NCBI RefSeq assembly: GCF_019042655.1
Contig: NZ_JAHPZO010000016.1
Span: 1 to 52,098 of the forward strand
Direction of reading: 5' to 3'
Length of the DNA stretch: 52,098 nucleotides
DNA from: Planococcus sp. CP5-4_YE
GTDB lineage: Bacteria; Bacillota; Bacilli; Bacillales_A; Planococcaceae
Shown: one piece after another, positions 1 to 10,883 of the stretch
Position numbering within the stretch: position 1 is the first letter of the stretch
Layout of the letters: every line of letters starts with the position of its first letter
Notes under the pieces: model-generated
Database searches by the model: none
Told to the model about the DNA's origin: nothing
The model's input: the letters and a program-made list of their open reading frames with translations, nothing else
Program-made: the position numbers and the translations under genes

Positions 1-240
1 GTCCATCCATAAGCGACAGCCGAAGCCGCCTTTCAATTTCGAACCATGCGGTTCAAAATGTTATCCGGTATTAGCACCGGTTTCCCGGAGTTATCCCGAT
101 CTGCAGGGCAGGTTGCCCACGTGTTACTCACCCGTCCGCCGCTAAACCAAAGGAGCAAGCTCCAATGGTTCCGCTCGACTTGCATGTATTAGGCACGCCG
201 CCAGCGTTCGTCCTGAGCCAGGATCAAACTCTCCATTATA
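1..240 (-). rRNA. 16S ribosomal RNA, 5' end only (partial)
   Basis: Read on the minus strand, the sequence begins with the universal 16S start (AGAGTTTGATCCTGGCTCAG, ending near 240) and continues through the ACGCTGGCGGCGTGCCTAAT and GGCGGACGGGTGAGTAACAC stretches. The gene runs off the left edge after about 240 nt, so most of the 16S and the rest of the operon lie outside. The V1 helix (GGAGCTTGCTCC) and neighbouring sequence are of the kind I associate with Planococcus/Planomicrobium, which is the main basis for the taxonomic guess. The exact mature 5' end is uncertain by a few bases. Confidence 0.97.
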
Positions 241-412
241 GAGTAGTTGATTGCTCAATACTGCTGGCGTATCGCCGTCCGAAGACACACGATTCGCTTG
301 ATCTGCATACGCTGATCAGTAAGTTGTGTCGCGATCGCTCGCGACTGTATTATTGACGTTTTGCTGTTCAGTTTTCAAGGTTCATATGTTAATTCGCTTA
401 ATGTGACAGCGA
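241..412 (-). other. rRNA operon leader (pre-16S transcribed spacer)
   Basis: Between the -10 of the proximal rRNA promoter and the 16S 5' end lies about 170 nt of leader with no plausible coding sequence. It includes the TTGAAAACTGAACA stretch (370-383) commonly seen in Firmicute rRNA leaders and spacers, and GC-rich hairpin-forming sequence closer to the 16S that probably contributes to the processing stem. I did not identify a clear boxA. Confidence 0.7.
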
Positions 413-419
413 CTTTTAA

Positions 420-448
420 ATACTACCAAACTTCCTAAAAAGAGTCAA
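420..448 (-). promoter_or_regulatory. rRNA operon promoter, proximal (P2-like)
   Basis: Minus-strand -35 TTGACT (443-448) and -10 TAGTAT (420-425) are separated by exactly 17 bp, a near-consensus SigA promoter pointing into the 16S gene. The position about 180 nt upstream of the 16S fits an rRNA P2. Confidence 0.85.
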
Positions 449-503
449 TAGTTATTTTTCACTTCTTTTCATCTCGCTTTTTACTAAAAACGCGACAAGA
501 AAT

Positions 504-532
504 ATCTTATCACCTTATCACGGTGAACGCAA
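504..532 (-). promoter_or_regulatory. rRNA operon promoter, distal (P1-like)
   Basis: Minus-strand TTGCGT (527-532), a 17-bp spacer and TAAGAT (504-509) lie about 84 bp upstream of the proximal promoter. This gives the tandem arrangement common for Bacillus-type rRNA operons. The match is weaker than that of the proximal promoter. Confidence 0.6.
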
Positions 533-540
533 TAGTTTTT

Positions 541-581
541 TTAAAAAAACCGAAAAAGCTACTTAGCTTCTCCGGTTTCCA
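541..581 (-). terminator. Rho-independent terminator of lysS
   Basis: Immediately after the lysS stop, the minus strand forms a hairpin whose arms are AAACCGGAGAAGCTA and TAGCTTTTTCGGTTT (with G-U pairs), followed by a T run. It separates lysS from the rRNA promoters. Confidence 0.85.
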
Positions 582-589
582 TAAGCACT

Positions 590-2077
<1,488 letters not shown>

Positions 2078-2216
2078 CTACACTCCTTTTTCTATTAAAA
2101 CCACGTGCTTTCGTGTATTTATCCATTGTACACAATTTTCCGTACCGTTACATAAGAAAAGTTGCCGTTTTCTTGGCCGCCTCTAACTGGATTCTCTGTC
2201 GTTCTGTTTATCGTAA

Positions 2217-2720
2217 TTAATCCAGTGAATCAATTTCCGTCCTTAAAAAGGCCGTTACGCTACTATAGGCTTCCCATAAAGCTACTTCTTGTGTTTCTAG
2301 TTCTGCTGGTATCACTAGTGATGGCAATAGTTCGCGTAAAGGCACGAGCACAAATGCCCGCTCATACATACGCGGGTGTGGAATCGTGAGCTTCTCTGTT
2401 ATGAGTTGCTCTTGACCATACAACAATATATCCAGATCCACCGTTCGCGGCCCCCAGCGAACGAGTCGCTCCCGCCGTAAAGTTTGCTCAACTTCTTGGC
2501 AGGCATCCAATAACTCCAATGGCGACAGGCTGGTTTCTAGCCGGACTGCTATATTCAGGAATGCTCCCTGGTCTAAGTAGCCTACCGGTGCCGTTTCATA
2601 AATAGATGATATTTCTATATTAGAAATAGCCGGGTTCGCTTGGAGCAAGCGAACCGCTTCTTGAAGTTGCGCTTTTCGGTCTCCCAAATTCGAGCCAAGG
2701 GATAGATAAGCTACGTTCAT
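2217..2720 (-). CDS. folK: 2-amino-4-hydroxy-6-hydroxymethyldihydropteridine diphosphokinase
   Basis: Transfers pyrophosphate from ATP to 6-hydroxymethyl-7,8-dihydropterin, the step before dihydropteroate synthase in folate synthesis. The 167-aa protein carries the N-terminal LGSNLGDR signature (residues 8-15) and the HPPK motif GPRTVDLDILLYG with the two Mg-binding aspartates at about 95 and 97. Its ATG overlaps the folB stop by one base (TGATG), so translation is coupled. It is the last gene of a folP-folB-folK operon. Confidence 0.97.
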   Translation of the reverse strand: MNVAYLSLGSNLGDRKAQLQEAVRLLQANPAISNIEISSIYETAPVGYLDQGAFLNIAVRLETSLSPLELLDACQEVEQTLRRERLVRWGPRTVDLDILLYGQEQLITEKLTIPHPRMYERAFVLVPLRELLPSLVIPAELETQEVALWEAYSSVTAFLRTEIDSLD

Positions 2721-3082
2721 CAGAAGTTGCCCCGAGTAATATCGATGGCCACTGATTGATAATGGCCAGGAATTGGCGGGTCTGGTTTGATCAACTGGAC
2801 GCGCACTCCTTGAACTAGCGAGAACTGGCTCAATAATTTAGCCGCTACTGTTTCAGCCACGGCTTCGACTAGTTTTTTCGGTGTTCCTTCAATAATTTCG
2901 CGGCATGCTTCGTACGCTTCGCCGTAATGAACGGTGTATTCCAATTCATCGGTTTCCCCGGCGCGCGTTAAATCGACTGCCAGTGTTACAGTTGCCCGGA
3001 AACGCTGACCCAGTTTCTGCTCTTCCGGAAAAACACCGTGATAGCCATAAAACGCCATTTCATTTAAATGAATATAATCCAT
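2720..3082 (-). CDS. folB: dihydroneopterin aldolase
   Basis: Converts 7,8-dihydroneopterin to 6-hydroxymethyl-7,8-dihydropterin and glycolaldehyde, supplying the FolK substrate. The 120-aa length matches the family. The GYHGVFPEEQ motif at 13-22 contains the pterin-anchoring Glu region, and the conserved lysine is near residue 99 in QLIKPDPPIPG. It sits 2 bp downstream of folP and overlaps folK, so the three enzymes are evidently co-translated. Confidence 0.97.
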   Translation of the reverse strand: MDYIHLNEMAFYGYHGVFPEEQKLGQRFRATVTLAVDLTRAGETDELEYTVHYGEAYEACREIIEGTPKKLVEAVAETVAAKLLSQFSLVQGVRVQLIKPDPPIPGHYQSVAIDITRGNF

Positions 3083-3084
3083 GT

Positions 3085-3891
3085 TTATCCCTCCACCTTT
3101 TTCATTCCTGTTAAGACATCCATCATGCGGACCGTTCGTACCGTTTCTTTTACATCGTGCACTCGGACGATTCGACAGCCTTTCATGACGCCGAATGCCA
3201 CTGTAGCGAGCGAGCCTTCTAACCGCTCATCGACGTTGACGTCCAGCAGCTTGCCGATAAACGATTTTCGGGATGTGCCGAGAAGCACCGGGTAGCCCAG
3301 TGCGACAAACTGATCGAGCCGTTGCATCATCTCGACATTTTGCGCCAAGGTTTTGGCGAATCCGATGCCGGGGTCGATCCAGATATGTTCGTCAGGCACT
3401 CCCGCCTCTCGCGCAATGTAAATGCTTGCCTCGAGGTCTTCTTTAACTTCTTGCCAAAAATTATCGTAGCTCGCTTTGGGGCGGTTATGCATCAAGATAA
3501 TCGGCGTTTGAGTATTTGCCGCTACTCGGGCGATTTCGGAATCGTATTTAGCCCCCCAGACGTCATTGATGATATGTGCTCCCGCTTCAACAGCAGCACG
3601 CGCGACAGTAGATTTATATGTATCGATGGAAATAACCGCCTCTGTTTGTTGTGCAAGCGCCCGTATGACCGGAACGACGCGGGCAATCTCCTGCTCATCC
3701 GAAATTTGCGTATGCCCGGGGCGTGTCGATTCGCCGCCTATGTCAATGATGTCCGCCCCATCTACAAGCATTTGCTTTGCGTGCGCAACTGCTTGTTCCA
3801 CATTATCGAACTGTCCGCCATCAGAAAACGAATCCGGCGTGATATTCAAAATGCCCATCACGAGTGTTCTTGTGTTCATCTCTAAATTCAT
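3085..3891 (-). CDS. folP: dihydropteroate synthase
   Basis: Condenses hydroxymethyldihydropterin pyrophosphate with p-aminobenzoate; it is the sulfonamide target. The open frame extends upstream to 4134, but that part runs through a terminator-like palindrome and a repeat and has no family similarity. I therefore place the start at the ATG at 3889-3891, which gives 268 aa and starts a few residues before the conserved VMGILNITPDSFSDGG (11-26). The second signature, DIIDIGGESTRPG, is at about 47-59. The upstream GGTGA is only a moderate ribosome site; the ATG four codons further in (3877-3879) is an alternative. In Bacillus the gene follows pabB-pabA-pabC, which are absent here. Confidence 0.93.
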   Translation of the reverse strand: MNLEMNTRTLVMGILNITPDSFSDGGQFDNVEQAVAHAKQMLVDGADIIDIGGESTRPGHTQISDEQEIARVVPVIRALAQQTEAVISIDTYKSTVARAAVEAGAHIINDVWGAKYDSEIARVAANTQTPIILMHNRPKASYDNFWQEVKEDLEASIYIAREAGVPDEHIWIDPGIGFAKTLAQNVEMMQRLDQFVALGYPVLLGTSRKSFIGKLLDVNVDERLEGSLATVAFGVMKGCRIVRVHDVKETVRTVRMMDVLTGMKKVEG

Positions 3892-3998
3892 TTTCGATTC
3901 ACCGTCCATATAAGGATTGAAGGAATACAAGCATTTCCCAGGAAATACTTTTCTGTAAACTGACTCCATCTTATCGTGAATCCATTTTTTCTGCACAA

Positions 3999-4027
3999 AA
4001 AAGAGCCCTTTTTTCAAGGGCTCTTTC
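3999..4027 (-). terminator. Terminator hairpin, copy 1 (29-bp duplicate)
   Basis: The sequence is AAAGAGCCC, a T/A-rich loop, then GGGCTCTTT, identical over 29 bp to the copy just downstream of cysK (4419-4447). On either strand it forms a 9-bp stem followed by several T residues in one direction. It lies about 108 bp upstream of the chosen folP start, so if functional it would act on read-through from cysK. Confidence 0.7.
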
Positions 4028-4059
4028 CAGGCTGTCAAGAAAGGTAAGAAGTCGTATTT

Positions 4060-4245
4060 TCCGAAGCTTATCGCTCGCTTTCCGCGGGGCGGGAATCGAG
4101 CCTCCTCAGCCGCTATCGAAACCCTTGTGCTCAACTCTCACTTCGTTCGAGTATCGCAAATGACTGAACTCAGCACAGCTTCGCTCATTCATTGCCTGCG
4201 GGGTCTCTCAAACCCGCTGCTTCGCTGCTCCCACAGGAAAGATAA
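4060..4245. repeat. GC-rich palindromic repeat element (Bacillales-type)
   Basis: Contains the blocks CGCTTTCCGCGGGGCGGG, GAGCCTCCTC and GGGGTCTCTCAAACCCGCTG, then GCTCCCACAGGA. These resemble a dispersed palindromic repeat I recall from many Bacillus and Planococcaceae genomes. A second, shorter and rearranged relative lies in inverted orientation at 20045-20165; the shared core reads GTCTCTC...CCCGCT...CCCxxAGGA. It is non-coding. Exact ends cannot be fixed from a single window. Confidence 0.6.
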
Positions 4246-4418
4246 GGTCGAACTACGTGAGAACTTATCTTTGCTAAGTAATGCGAAGCATTATTGAGCA
4301 GAAGGTTTTACGAGCAAACGCTTCTCCAAATACTAAGCTAGATTTTTGATTTTAAAATGTCAAAACGCAATCACTTTTTTAAAAGTGATAGTAGATTGTA
4401 GACTTATTCAACACTCTG

Positions 4419-4447
4419 AAAAGAGCCCTTTTTTCAAGGGCTCTTTC
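4419..4447 (-). terminator. Rho-independent terminator of cysK (copy 2 of duplicate)
   Basis: This hairpin begins 3 bp after the cysK stop codon. The stem AAAGAGCCC/GGGCTCTTT is followed by T residues on the minus strand. It is identical over 29 bp to the copy at 3999-4027. Confidence 0.85.
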
Positions 4448-4449
4448 GC

Positions 4450-5391
4450 TTATCCGTTATTTTCATCAAATTGATAAAGTGGCGTGCTCAAATAGCGTTC
4501 GCCGTTTGATGGCAAGATCGCCAAGACTTTTTTGCCTTTGCCGAGTCTTTTCGCGAGTTCAAGCGCGGCGTAAATCGCTGCACCTGATGAGACACCTCCG
4601 AGGATGCCTTCTTCGCGGGCCGTTTTGCGGGCAAACTCATAGGATTGATCATTGCTTACTTGCATAATCTCGTCGTAGATTTCGGTGTTTAATACCGCTG
4701 GAACAAAACCGGCGCCGATGCCTTGGATTTTGTGGGGACCGGGTTTTCCACCAGATAAAACGGGAGAATCGGTCGGCTCAACCGCTACGATATGGACGTT
4801 CGGGAAATGTTCTTTCAATACTTGGCCAGCCCCAGTAATGGTACCGCCTGTCCCGATGCCCGCAATGAAGCCATCCAATTGATCCATCGCTTCCACGATT
4901 TCAGGACCCGTTGTCAACCGGTGAACTTCTGGGTTTGCATGATTGTTAAACTGCTGAGGCATGAACCAGGAGTTTTCGGCTGCCAATTTTTCAGCCGTTT
5001 TGATAGCACCGTTCGGTCCGTTCATGCCATCGGGTCCTGGTGTTAAGACCAGCTCTGCACCATATGCGCGCAACAAGTTGCGGCGTTCCATGCTCATTGT
5101 TTCAGGCATGACGAGCACGCTGCGGTAGCCTTTTGCTGCTGCGATTATGGCCAGTCCAATGCCGGTGTTGCCGCTTGTCGGTTCGATTAGCGTATCGCCT
5201 TCTTGTAAGTCGCCGGATTTTTCAGCTGCTTCGATCATCGCAAGCGCGATCCGGTCTTTGACGCTAGAGCCTGGGTTGAAGTATTCCAATTTAACGTAAA
5301 CTTCCGCATCTTCAGGTCCTGTTAGCCGGTTTAATTTAACAATCGGTGTTTGCCCAATCAATTCGGTAATTGAATTTCCTACTCGTGCCAT
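4450..5391 (-). CDS. cysK: cysteine synthase A (O-acetylserine sulfhydrylase)
   Basis: PLP enzyme that makes L-cysteine from O-acetylserine and sulfide. The N terminus [20 protein letters not shown] is typical. The PLP lysine is K45 in NPGSSVKDR, the phosphate/substrate loop is PTSGNTG, and [10 protein letters not shown] follows near residue 175. A GTG three codons upstream (5400) lies on top of the AGGAG ribosome site, so the ATG at 5389-5391 is preferred (313 aa). It has its own promoter and terminator, so it is monocistronic. In B. subtilis the gene sits next to yacD, as here. Confidence 0.97.
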   Translation of the reverse strand: MARVGNSITELIGQTPIVKLNRLTGPEDAEVYVKLEYFNPGSSVKDRIALAMIEAAEKSGDLQEGDTLIEPTSGNTGIGLAIIAAAKGYRSVLVMPETMSMERRNLLRAYGAELVLTPGPDGMNGPNGAIKTAEKLAAENSWFMPQQFNNHANPEVHRLTTGPEIVEAMDQLDGFIAGIGTGGTITGAGQVLKEHFPNVHIVAVEPTDSPVLSGGKPGPHKIQGIGAGFVPAVLNTEIYDEIMQVSNDQSYEFARKTAREEGILGGVSSGAAIYAALELAKRLGKGKKVLAILPSNGERYLSTPLYQFDENNG

Positions 5392-5438
5392 GTTTACCAC
5401 TCCTAATCCCTACTATTTTTGTCGACATTATTTGTTCC

Positions 5439-5467
5439 ATCGTATCAATTGCCGCATGAGCTGTCAA
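5439..5467 (-). promoter_or_regulatory. cysK promoter
   Basis: Minus-strand TTGACA (5462-5467), 17-bp spacer, TACGAT (5439-5444), about 50 bp upstream of the cysK start. This is a near-consensus SigA promoter. I could not recognise a CymR operator with confidence. Confidence 0.8.
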
Positions 5468-5488
5468 TTTTCGAGGCACGTCACTGCG

Positions 5489-6421
5489 TTATTCCCCTTC
5501 GCCATAAAACCATTCAGCGTCGAACTCTTGCCAGAAAGCTTCTGGCGAGACGGATTGGGGCAATTGTTCAAGGGCCAGTTCACGGCTGATGTGCTCTTTC
5601 ACTTCATCGAAGTCGAATGTGCGGCCTTCAATTTTTTCTTTTACCATAATGACGGCAGTCCGGCCATCTTCTAAGGCTAATGGAGCCGACCACGAACCCG
5701 GTTCGATGCTTTCCACCGTTTGCGCGATTTGCGGATCAATCGACGCTTGGCCTGGAGAGACAAAGCCGATATCGCCGCCGAGATTGCCTGTGGCATTATC
5801 AATCGAGCGCTCGCGGGCGAGTGCTTCGAAACTGGAGCCGTTATCGAGTTCTTTAATCGTTTCTTCTGCCTCTGCTTTGGAATTCAAGACGATCATGCTC
5901 GTACGGTAGGAATCTTTGACATCGTAAATTGTGCGATTGTCTTCATAGAAATCTTCGATAGCCTGGTCTTCGATGAGGACATCTTTCGTCAAGACTTTCT
6001 CCAAGATCAATTGCGCTTTTACTTTGTCACGCTGACGTTCGCTGTCACTCGCATACAGCAACTCTTCAGTCCCGTCCTGTGCGGTCCGCATCATAGCCAA
6101 TTCCAGATCGATTTCCTTATCGGATACTTCAATGCCGTAATCATCTGCCGCTGCGGCCATGACTTTTTCATTGACCAATTCGAGAAGGGCGCTTCGGCCA
6201 TGTTGCTGTTCCATCGATGCCATCCATTCAGCACGCGTAATTTCTTCCCCATCGACTGCTGCGACTTCTTCATTTGCGGCACTGCTGCCATTCGGGATGA
6301 GCCAAGCGATGAACCATAGTACATTGGCCAGCAATAAAATGCCGATGACCATTAATACGGGTTTCGTTTTCAAGTGGCGCTTCTGTTTCAGCGGTGTCGT
6401 GTTATTTCGATTCGAGTTCAT
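5489..6421 (-). CDS. yacD: membrane-anchored peptidyl-prolyl isomerase (parvulin type, YacD-like)
   Basis: Predicted extracytoplasmic foldase. A basic N-terminal segment (residues 1-20) leads into one hydrophobic helix at about 22-42, giving an N-in/C-out membrane anchor without a lipobox, unlike PrsA. A SurA-like N-domain spans roughly 50-160, and a parvulin (PpiC) domain covers about 165-262, with the [24 protein letters not shown] segment. Length 310 aa. The start overlaps the 3' end of hslO by 20 bp, so the two are translationally coupled, as in the Bacillus coaX-hslO-yacD order. Substrates are unknown. Confidence 0.88.
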   Translation of the reverse strand: MNSNRNNTTPLKQKRHLKTKPVLMVIGILLLANVLWFIAWLIPNGSSAANEEVAAVDGEEITRAEWMASMEQQHGRSALLELVNEKVMAAAADDYGIEVSDKEIDLELAMMRTAQDGTEELLYASDSERQRDKVKAQLILEKVLTKDVLIEDQAIEDFYEDNRTIYDVKDSYRTSMIVLNSKAEAEETIKELDNGSSFEALARERSIDNATGNLGGDIGFVSPGQASIDPQIAQTVESIEPGSWSAPLALEDGRTAVIMVKEKIEGRTFDFDEVKEHISRELALEQLPQSVSPEAFWQEFDAEWFYGEGE

Positions 6422-7283
6422 TGAACAGCGCTTCCAATTCTTCTTTGTTGTAATGATACTTTTCGTGACAGAAATGACATTCAGCTTCTGCTTGCCCGTC
6501 TGTGTCGATCATTTGGCGGATTTCTTCTTTACCAAGCCCTATGATGCCCTCTGCGAATTTTTCTTTAGAACACGTACACTGAAACTGCACGGGCATTTCT
6601 TCGAGAATTTGAACATTGTCTTTTCCTAGTACTTCTTCCAAAATCTCTTCAGGCGTGAGCCCTCGCTGAATCATGGAGGAAACCGGTTCGATGTTCGCCA
6701 AGCGTTGTTCGATCAATGTAATGGTTTCGTCGTCGATGTCCGGCATCAATTGAATGATAAAGCCGCCTGCTGCGAGCACGGAATTGTCGGTATCGACGAG
6801 CACACCAAGCCCAACAGATGAAGGCACTTGTTCGGAGACGACGAAATAATAGGTCAAATCTTCCGCGATTTCCCCGGAGACAATCGGCGTCTGTCCTGTG
6901 AAATAATCGCGCATGCCTTGGTCTTTGACGACCGACAGCATGCCATCCGTGCCGACAACGCCTCTGACATCGAGTTTGCCGCTTTTGCTGTCGACATGGC
7001 TTTGCGGATTGGCGACATAACCGCGCACATTGCCTTTGGCGTCACTGTCGACCAATAGATGCCCAACCGGACCGCCTGCTTCGATTTTCAGAGTGACACG
7101 GTCTTCTCCTTTTAGCATGGCGCCGAACATGACGCCGCCTGTCATCAAGCGGCCAAGAGCTGCTGTTGCAGCAGGCCATGTCTGGTGGCGGCGCTGCGCC
7201 TCCCCGACCGTTTGTGTCGTGTTGACTGCAAATGCACGGACGTTTCCATTAAAGCCGAGTCCGCGAACTAAATAATCTGGCAT
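6402..7283 (-). CDS. hslO: redox-regulated chaperone Hsp33
   Basis: Holdase chaperone activated by oxidative unfolding. The 293-aa length is standard. The zinc centre that acts as the redox switch is intact, with CxC at 236/238 and CHFC at 269/272. The N-terminal core starts [18 protein letters not shown] and contains the conserved SGGP-like [20 protein letters not shown] segment near 70-90. It lies 16 bp downstream of coaX and overlaps yacD. Confidence 0.97.
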   Translation of the reverse strand: MPDYLVRGLGFNGNVRAFAVNTTQTVGEAQRRHQTWPAATAALGRLMTGGVMFGAMLKGEDRVTLKIEAGGPVGHLLVDSDAKGNVRGYVANPQSHVDSKSGKLDVRGVVGTDGMLSVVKDQGMRDYFTGQTPIVSGEIAEDLTYYFVVSEQVPSSVGLGVLVDTDNSVLAAGGFIIQLMPDIDDETITLIEQRLANIEPVSSMIQRGLTPEEILEEVLGKDNVQILEEMPVQFQCTCSKEKFAEGIIGLGKEEIRQMIDTDGQAEAECHFCHEKYHYNKEELEALFNELESK

Positions 7284-7299
7284 GTGATTCTCCCTTTCC

Positions 7300-8067
7300 T
7301 TACGCTTGATTGCGTTTATAAATGAAATGCAGGCCTTTTAATGTCAAAAACGGGTCTATGTGGTCGATCATATCCGACTCTGCTGCAATCAGCGGCGCAA
7401 GTCCGCCTGTTGCGATGACTGTCGAGTGTTGCTTACTTTGCTTTTTCATGCGGGTGATGATGCCTTCCGCCTGGCCGACATAGCCATAGACGATGCCCGC
7501 TTGCATCGCTGAAATGGTGTTTTTCCCGACGACCGAATCGGGACGCGTGATTTCAATGCGCGGCAATTTCGATGCCCGGGTGTATAACGCTTCGGTTGAG
7601 CTTTGGATCCCGGGTGCGATGGCGCCGCCTTGGTATTGATTGTTTTCGTCAATATAACAGAATGTATTAGCAGTGCCGAAGTCGACGATGATCAAAGGGC
7701 CGCCGTATTCCTGTATAGCTGCGACGGCATTGACAATGCGGTCCGCGCCCACTTCACGCGGGTTTTCGTATTTGATGTTGAGGCCGGTTTTGACGCCAGG
7801 TCCGACGACTAGTGCTTTGGTATGGAAATATTTTTGTGCCATGCGCTCAAGTGCAAACATGATCGGCGGGACGACGGACGACATGATGACCCCATCGATT
7901 GATTCAAAGCCCAAGCCGACGTGATTTAAAAACGCTTTGATCTGCATGGCGTATTCATCTTCGGTTTTGTGGCGGTCGGTTTCCATCCGCCAATGGTGCA
8001 GGAGTGTATCGTTATCGTATACGCCAAGGACGATATTGGTATTGCCGGTATCCATCACTAAGATCAT
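7300..8067 (-). CDS. coaX: type III pantothenate kinase
   Basis: Catalyses the first committed step of CoA synthesis; the type III enzymes are not feedback-inhibited by CoA. The 255-aa protein has the ASKHA-fold phosphate loops [10 protein letters not shown] (6-15) and DFGTANTF (129-136), and the conserved GADR (107-110). Spacing of 16 bp to hslO suggests a coaX-hslO-yacD operon. It is separated from ftsH by a strong terminator, as in B. subtilis (ftsH-coaX-hslO-yacD-cysK order). Confidence 0.97.
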   Translation of the reverse strand: MILVMDTGNTNIVLGVYDNDTLLHHWRMETDRHKTEDEYAMQIKAFLNHVGLGFESIDGVIMSSVVPPIMFALERMAQKYFHTKALVVGPGVKTGLNIKYENPREVGADRIVNAVAAIQEYGGPLIIVDFGTANTFCYIDENNQYQGGAIAPGIQSSTEALYTRASKLPRIEITRPDSVVGKNTISAMQAGIVYGYVGQAEGIITRMKKQSKQHSTVIATGGLAPLIAAESDMIDHIDPFLTLKGLHFIYKRNQA

Positions 8068-8125
8068 AAATTCTCCCCATTTATCTGCTGAATTTCCAAC
8101 ACATCATACCATAATTCCGCAAAAG

Positions 8126-8170
8126 CAAAAAGCCGGTGCCAAGCCCCTTTCAGGGATGGCACCGGCTTTT
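8126..8170 (-). terminator. Rho-independent terminator of ftsH
   Basis: A GCCGGTGCCA/TGGCACCGGC stem with a loop containing CCCTGAAAGGGG and a T tract on the minus side, 3 bp downstream of the ftsH stop. The flanking A and T runs would also let it work in the other direction. Confidence 0.85.
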
Positions 8171-8172
8171 GT

Positions 8173-10188
8173 TTATTTACGGTCTTCTCGGATCGGTCCT
8201 TGCGAATCAGTTGATGAGCCTTCTTCCGGCAAATCTCCTGATGACGGATCATTCGGTGCGCCCGTTACGTCCGGGTTTACCTCGTCTGTTTCCGTTTCGC
8301 TTTCTTCGTCTGTTTCATATCGGCCGTTCAAGGCTTCATAAGAACGTTCCGGCAAAGTTCCGTGTTCTTTCAAATGCATGATTTGAGCGGCATCGAGTGT
8401 TTCCACTTCGAGCAATGTGTTGGCGAGCAGTTCGAGAAGCTCGCGTTTTTCCGTGAGGATCTCTTTTGTCCGGACATATTGCTCTTTGATGATGCGTTGG
8501 ATTTCTTGATCGATCTCGAATGCAATGGCATCAGAATAGTTTTGATCCGAGTTGAAATCGCGTCCAAGGAAGACGTTGCCGCCTTGGGATTGGCCGAATT
8601 GAATCGGGCCGATCTTATCGCTCATCCCATATTCAGTTACCATGCTGCGGGCAATCGCTGTTGCACGCTGGAAGTCATTATGTGCACCAGTCGATACCTC
8701 GCCAAAGACGATATCCTCTGCCACACGACCGCCGAGCAAGCCGGCAATCTTATCGAGAAGTTCTGGTTTGGTCATGAAGTAACGATCTTCACGTGGCAGC
8801 ATGACGGCATATCCACCAGCCTGGCCGCGCGGCACGATCGTTACTTTATGGACGATATCCGCATCGTCCAAGATCAATCCGATAACCGTATGACCTGATT
8901 CATGGTAAGCGACGATATTGCGTTCTTTTTTCGAAATGACACGATTCTTCTTAGCTGGACCGGCAATAACGCGGTCTGTCGCTTCGTCGATATCGGACAT
9001 GTCGATTTTCTTTTTATTGCGGCGAGCGGCTACAAGAGCTGCCTCGTTCAATAAGTTCTCAAGGTCTGCACCGGAGAAGCCAGGCGTACGCTGGGCGATT
9101 GCCTTCATGTCGACCGTGTCGTCAAGCGGCTTGTTGCGCGCATGGACTTTCAACACTTCTTCGCGTCCTTTAACATCCGGGCGGCCGACTGTGATTTGGC
9201 GGTCAAAACGGCCAGGACGCAGAAGTGCCGGATCCAGAATATCTGGACGGTTGGTTGCAGCGATGATGATGATGCCTTCGTTTGCGCCGAAGCCATCCAT
9301 TTCGACGAGCAATTGGTTGAGCGTTTGTTCACGCTCATCATGCCCGCCGCCAAGGCCGGCGCCGCGCTGGCGGCCGACTGCATCGATTTCATCGATGAAG
9401 ATGATACATGGTGCATTCTTCTTCGCGTTTTCGAACAAATCACGAACACGTGAAGCCCCGACACCAACGAACATTTCGACGAAGTCTGAACCACTGATGG
9501 AGAAGAACGGCACGCCTGCTTCGCCGGCTACTGCGCGGGCAAGCAAGGTTTTACCGGTACCCGGAGGCCCGACAAGCAAGATCCCTTTCGGAATGCGTGC
9601 ACCGATCTCACCGAAGCGTTTCGGATCTTTTAAGAAGTCCACTACTTCGACAAGCTCTTGCTTTTCTTCATCCGCTCCAGCTACATCATCGAAGCGAACT
9701 TTTTGTTTCTGGTCATCGTACAATTTCGCCTTACTTTTCCCGAAGTTCATCACTCGGCCGCCACCGCCGCCTTGTGATTGGTTCAACAAGAAGAAGAACA
9801 GGATGAAAATGATGATGAATGGAATGATGCCTGTGAAGAATGAAACCCAGCCGCTTGTTTGCGGCGCTTTCAAGAACTCGACTTCCACTCCCTCTTGGGC
9901 TGTCGCGAGCTCGTCAATTTGCGCCACCAATGCCTCGTTTTCAATCGGAACATTAGTCACAAACGTTTCGCCTTCATCGTAATCGGCCATTTCACCGGTC
10001 ACTTCGTACACTTGTGCATCAGGCTGGATCGTGACATTCTCAATCTCGCCCGCGTTGAGTGATTCCAAGAATTCGTTATAGCTAATATTTTGCGTCGGTT
10101 GGTTGCTATTATTGAAAGTTCCTAGAATACCGATGATGACTAGGAATATCAGTAGATAAAATATGGTGTATCGGAATATTCGATTCAT
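8173..10188 (-). CDS. ftsH: ATP-dependent zinc metalloprotease FtsH
   Basis: Membrane-bound AAA+ protease for quality control and regulatory proteolysis. A transmembrane helix at about 8-24, an extracytoplasmic domain and a second helix at about 114-136 are followed by the AAA domain: Walker A GPPGTGKT at 207-214 and Walker B IIFIDEID at 262-269. The zinc motif HESGH is at 429-433. The acidic C-terminal tail is rich in Glu/Asp/Thr. An upstream in-frame ATG at 10236 is rejected because the ATG at 10186-10188 has an ideal AGGAGG 6 bp away and starts [13 protein letters not shown] like the B. subtilis protein (671 aa). Confidence 0.98.
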   Translation of the reverse strand: MNRIFRYTIFYLLIFLVIIGILGTFNNSNQPTQNISYNEFLESLNAGEIENVTIQPDAQVYEVTGEMADYDEGETFVTNVPIENEALVAQIDELATAQEGVEVEFLKAPQTSGWVSFFTGIIPFIIIFILFFFLLNQSQGGGGGRVMNFGKSKAKLYDDQKQKVRFDDVAGADEEKQELVEVVDFLKDPKRFGEIGARIPKGILLVGPPGTGKTLLARAVAGEAGVPFFSISGSDFVEMFVGVGASRVRDLFENAKKNAPCIIFIDEIDAVGRQRGAGLGGGHDEREQTLNQLLVEMDGFGANEGIIIIAATNRPDILDPALLRPGRFDRQITVGRPDVKGREEVLKVHARNKPLDDTVDMKAIAQRTPGFSGADLENLLNEAALVAARRNKKKIDMSDIDEATDRVIAGPAKKNRVISKKERNIVAYHESGHTVIGLILDDADIVHKVTIVPRGQAGGYAVMLPREDRYFMTKPELLDKIAGLLGGRVAEDIVFGEVSTGAHNDFQRATAIARSMVTEYGMSDKIGPIQFGQSQGGNVFLGRDFNSDQNYSDAIAFEIDQEIQRIIKEQYVRTKEILTEKRELLELLANTLLEVETLDAAQIMHLKEHGTLPERSYEALNGRYETDEESETETDEVNPDVTGAPNDPSSGDLPEEGSSTDSQGPIREDRK

Positions 10189-10309
10189 CCCGCGCCTCCT
10201 CACAAAGTTTCCCAAAACTATACTAAATACTAACACAGGGACAAAAATGCATACAATGAAAAGCCTTTACCGCATGCTTGAAATCATCGGTTCTTTGAAC
10301 GTTCTTTGA

Positions 10310-10861
10310 CTATTCCTCTTCGCTGCTGTAAACGGACGGCTTAAGAATCCCAATATAAGGAAGGTTGCGGTATTTTTCTGCGTAGTCTAAGCCATAGCCG
10401 ACAACGAACGCATCCGGCACTTCAAAGCCGATATAATCCGCTTTTAAATCCACTTTACGTCCAGTAGGCTTGTCGAGAAGCGTAACAATTTTAATGGAAT
10501 TCGCTTTGCGGTATTTGAACAAATCCACCAAATAGCTCAGTGTCAGCCCGCTGTCGATGATATCTTCAATGATCAGCAAGTCACGGCCTTCGACGCTTGC
10601 GTTCAAATCTTTGACGATTTTGACTTCGCCTGAAGAAACTGTTGCGTTTCCATAGCTTGAAACATCCATGAAATCCATTTCGACGTAACCGTCAAAGCGT
10701 TTCATGAGGTCGCCCATAAATGGCATGGCGCCTTTCAATACGCCGATGGCAAGCGGATATTTCCCTTCATAATCACGCGTCAATGTATCGCCGAGTTCGC
10801 GTGCTTTTTCTTGAAGTTGTTCTTCACTGATCAATACTTCTTTAATGTCCTTTTGTAGCAT
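10310..10861 (-). CDS. hpt: hypoxanthine phosphoribosyltransferase
   Basis: Purine salvage: converts hypoxanthine or guanine plus PRPP to IMP or GMP. The PRPP-binding loop [10 protein letters not shown] is at 99-108, and the KGAMPF flexible-loop region is near 43-48. The ATG at 10859-10861 follows AGGAGG with 6-bp spacing, giving 183 aa; the upstream in-frame extension overlaps tilS and is not credible. It sits 22 bp downstream of tilS, the conserved tilS-hpt-ftsH arrangement. In Bacillus, HprT binds TilS and affects ftsH expression; whether that applies here is inference. Confidence 0.97.
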   Translation of the reverse strand: MLQKDIKEVLISEEQLQEKARELGDTLTRDYEGKYPLAIGVLKGAMPFMGDLMKRFDGYVEMDFMDVSSYGNATVSSGEVKIVKDLNASVEGRDLLIIEDIIDSGLTLSYLVDLFKYRKANSIKIVTLLDKPTGRKVDLKADYIGFEVPDAFVVGYGLDYAEKYRNLPYIGILKPSVYSSEEE

Positions 10862-10883
10862 GGTGGGCCTCCTAGTTTCTTCC

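Larger units (their letters stand above)
3892..4449. other. Intergenic region folP-cysK: duplicated terminators and palindromic repeat, no gene
   Basis: This 558-bp stretch holds two identical terminator hairpins (3999-4027 and 4419-4447) and, between them, a GC-rich imperfect palindromic element (about 4060-4245). Two short inverted repeats follow: AAAGATAAG/CTTATCTTT (4248-4256 and 4264-4272) and AATGC/GCATT (around 4280-4292). I see no credible coding sequence and no clear -35/-10 pair for folP. In B. subtilis the pabB, pabA and pabC genes lie between cysK and the folP homologue. Confidence 0.75.

Noticed and set aside
3892..4134. N-terminal extension of folP by 81 codons
   Set aside because: It translates the duplicated terminator and part of a palindromic repeat, and the family start lies at the ATG at 3891.
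8918..9982. 354-codon open frame on the plus strand, antisense to ftsH
   Set aside because: Ser/Thr/Arg/Pro-rich, low-complexity translation of the opposite strand of a well-defined ftsH; no ribosome site or family similarity.
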